A stretch of DNA of 64,000 nt from Bacillota bacterium (GTDB lineage Bacteria; Bacillota; Dehalobacteriia; UBA4068; UBA4997). Location: the NCBI GenBank assembly GCA_021771915.1, contig JAETNY010000010.1, positions 1 to 64,000 of the forward strand, given 5' to 3'. The notes beneath the pieces were generated by a model. The model had not been told where the DNA came from. It ran no database searches and saw nothing but the letters and a program-made list of their open reading frames with translations. Shown here piece by piece: positions 62,129-64,000 of the stretch (its first letter is position 1; each line of letters starts with the position of its first letter). Both the position numbers and the translations under genes were made by a program.

Positions 62129-64000
62129 ATGGCTAAACAGGAATATATTTACGTTAAGGGCGCCCGGCAGCATAATTTGCAGAATATTGACGTTAAACTG
62201 CCGCGCAACAAGCTGGTTGTGATAACTGGGCTTTCTGGCAGCGGCAAAAGTTCTTTGGCGTTTGATACTATTTACGCCGAGGGGCAGCGTCGTTATATGG
62301 AAAGTTTGTCTTCATATGCGCGCCTGTTTTTGGGTCAGATGGAAAAGCCGGCGGTTGATGTGATTGAGGGTTTGTCCCCGGCGATTGCTATTGACCAGAA
62401 AACCACCAACCGCAATCCGCGCTCTACCGTTGGTACGGTTACGGAAATTCATGATTATTTGCGTCTGCTTTTTGCGCGCGTGGGCAAACCGCATTGCCCT
62501 AAATGTGGCAAGCCAATCAGTCAGCAGACGGTTGACCAGATTGTAGATACGTTGCTGGCGTTGGACGAGGGAACGCGTTTGCAGGTTTTGGCGCCGATGG
62601 TTAGCGGCCGCAAGGGTGAGTTTCAGCGGCTTTTTGCAGATATTAAAAGCGATGGCTATTTGCGCGTGCGCGTGGACGGGCAAATTTATTCGCTGGACGA
62701 TGAAATTAAGGTTAACAAGCAGCAAAAGCATTCAGTGGAAGTTGTGGTTGACCGTCTGGTGGTGCGGCCGGACGTGGCCAAACGGCTGGCGGAGTCGATT
62801 GAAACGGCTATGGAGTTGGCCGGTGGTCAGCTTTTGGTTCTGACTGAGCAGAAGCAGCTTGACCAGGACGGCCAGGAAATAAACGCGATACAGGAACTGA
62901 AATTTAATAAAAATCTGGCCTGTCCGGATTGTGGCATCAGTCTGGACGAGTTAACGCCGCGCATGTTTTCTTTCAACAATCCTTACGGCGCCTGCCCCGG
63001 CTGTTCTGGTCTGGGCTTTCGTATGAAGGTGGACGCCAGCCTGCTGGTGGTCAGTGATGAACTTTCCCTGCGCGAGGGGGCTTTAGCGCATTGGAGCGAA
63101 AACTTTTCCAGCTGGTGGTTCCGCTTTATCGAGGCCATGTCCAAGCATTATGGTTTTTCTCTGGACGTGCCTTTGCGCGAGTTATCGCCGGAGCATTTGC
63201 AGCTGATTTTGTATGGCACCGGCAAGGAGAAACTGGCCTTTAAGTATATTGATTATAACCACCGGGAAAAATTTGTTAACGCGCCCTGGGAGGGCATGAT
63301 TACCAATTTGGAACGGCGTTATCAGGAAACAGAATCTGATTTTATCCGCGAGGAAATTGAAAAATATATGGTGGAAAGTCCCTGCCCGGATTGTCATGGC
63401 GCTCGCCTGAAACCGGAGGTTCTGGCTGTTACGCTGACCTATCTGGACGAGCAGGGGCGGCCGCAGGAATTGAATATTCACCATTTGAGCGAGATGACAA
63501 TTTTTGAAGCGCAGCAGTTTTTTGCCGGCTTGCAGCTATCGGAGCGCGAGGAGAGCATTGTGCATATGGTGCTTAAGGAAATCAAAGCGCGATTGGAATT
63601 TCTGGTGAATGTGGGGCTGGATTATCTGACGCTTTCCCGGGCGGCATCTACTCTTTCCGGCGGCGAGGCGCAGCGCATCAGGCTGGCTACCCAGATTGGT
63701 TCATCATTGGTGGGCGTACTGTATATTCTGGACGAGCCAAGCATTGGCCTGCACCAACGCGATAACTGTCAGCTGATTGCCACGCTGAAACGTCTGCGCG
63801 ATTTGGGCAATACCGTGATTGTGGTGGAGCATGACGATGAAACGATGCTGGCGGCTGATTATCTGGTGGATATCGGCCCCGGCGCCGGGCGCAACGGCGG
63901 CCGGGTGGTGGCCAGCGGCACGCCGCAACAGGTAATGCGTTGCGCTTCTTCTATCACCGGCCAGTATTTAAGCGGCAAACAGCAGATTGAGGTGCCGCAG
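62129..64000 (+). CDS. uvrA: Excinuclease ABC subunit A, 3' end outside the window
   Basis: UvrA detects bulky DNA lesions for nucleotide excision repair. 624 codons are present of about 940. Visible are the first Walker A (VITGLSGSGKSSLAFDTIYA, near residue 35), YMESLSSYARLFLGQMEKP, CPKCGKPISQQTVDQ, the zinc-binding CPDCGISLDEL with CPGCSGLG, and the first-half signature SGGEAQRIRLATQIGS with Walker B YILDEPSIGLHQRDN (about residues 510-545). The second ATPase half is beyond the window. The start at 62129 follows GTAGGAGAG. The frame is open to the last base. Confidence 0.97.
   Translation, partial: MAKQEYIYVKGARQHNLQNIDVKLPRNKLVVITGLSGSGKSSLAFDTIYAEGQRRYMESLSSYARLFLGQMEKPAVDVIEGLSPAIAIDQKTTNRNPRSTVGTVTEIHDYLRLLFARVGKPHCPKCGKPISQQTVDQIVDTLLALDEGTRLQVLAPMVSGRKGEFQRLFADIKSDGYLRVRVDGQIYSLDDEIKVNKQQKHSVEVVVDRLVVRPDVAKRLAESIETAMELAGGQLLVLTEQKQLDQDGQEINAIQELKFNKNLACPDCGISLDELTPRMFSFNNPYGACPGCSGLGFRMKVDASLLVVSDELSLREGALAHWSENFSSWWFRFIEAMSKHYGFSLDVPLRELSPEHLQLILYGTGKEKLAFKYIDYNHREKFVNAPWEGMITNLERRYQETESDFIREEIEKYMVESPCPDCHGARLKPEVLAVTLTYLDEQGRPQELNIHHLSEMTIFEAQQFFAGLQLSEREESIVHMVLKEIKARLEFLVNVGLDYLTLSRAASTLSGGEAQRIRLATQIGSSLVGVLYILDEPSIGLHQRDNCQLIATLKRLRDLGNTVIVVEHDDETMLAADYLVDIGPGAGRNGGRVVASGTPQQVMRCASSITGQYLSGKQQIEVPQ

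Overview
The window looks like a chromosomal segment of an anaerobic Bacillota (Clostridia or Negativicutes-like) bacterium. The signs are strong AGGAGG-type ribosome binding sites, sigma-A promoters, frequent TTG starts, two CotF-like spore-coat genes, a BirA-type biotin operator, a two-gene SufC-SufB iron-sulfur system, and a LysRS fused to a tRNA-binding domain. I cannot name the species.

Layout. 1-150: end of a 5S rRNA gene and its terminator. 0.2-6.1 kb: a small monooxygenase-fold protein, then exported proteins with copper-amine-oxidase-N-like domains, three of which share a C-terminal domain I do not recognise. 6.1-17.3 kb: housekeeping genes (lysS and greA leftward, a membrane-anchored XRE regulator, a PIN-TRAM protein, ispD-ispF, an M29 aminopeptidase, ilvC, and bioA under a BirA box), with a five-unit tandem repeat after ilvC. 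17.5-18.0 kb: two coat-protein genes.

18.1-33.4 kb: a compact PBSX-like phage element, all on the + strand and with every frame open. It encodes terminase, portal, scaffold, capsid, contractile sheath and tube, baseplate, fibre, a holin-like protein and an M23 hydrolase. It has no integrase, repressor, replication genes or visible att sites. Its small terminase lacks the DNA-binding half, its tail block is in an unusual order, it has no large tape measure, and its tail-assembly chaperone carries a perfect -1 slippery heptamer. This suggests a domesticated particle or gene-transfer-agent-like element.

33.5-49 kb: lspA, rluD, rarA, an archaeal-type phosphoglycerate-mutase homologue, azlCD, a Lrp-type regulator, a ybaK-fnt-sufC-sufB operon, a BceRS-like two-component pair and a polar amino acid ABC transporter. 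49.2 kb: tRNA-Pro(CGG). 49.5-53.4 kb: a hybrid sensor kinase paired with a solute-binding lipoprotein. 53.6-59.6 kb: the lower-glycolysis run gapA-pgk-tpiA-gpmI-eno. After it come a lipoprotein, trmO and a membrane-anchored protein. At 61.7-62.0 kb lies a small locus with all the parts of a par/Fst-type type I toxin-antitoxin module. uvrA runs off the right end.

The two most notable systems are the domesticated phage element and the type I toxin-antitoxin-like locus. All functional calls come from reading sequence and recognising families; no database search was run.
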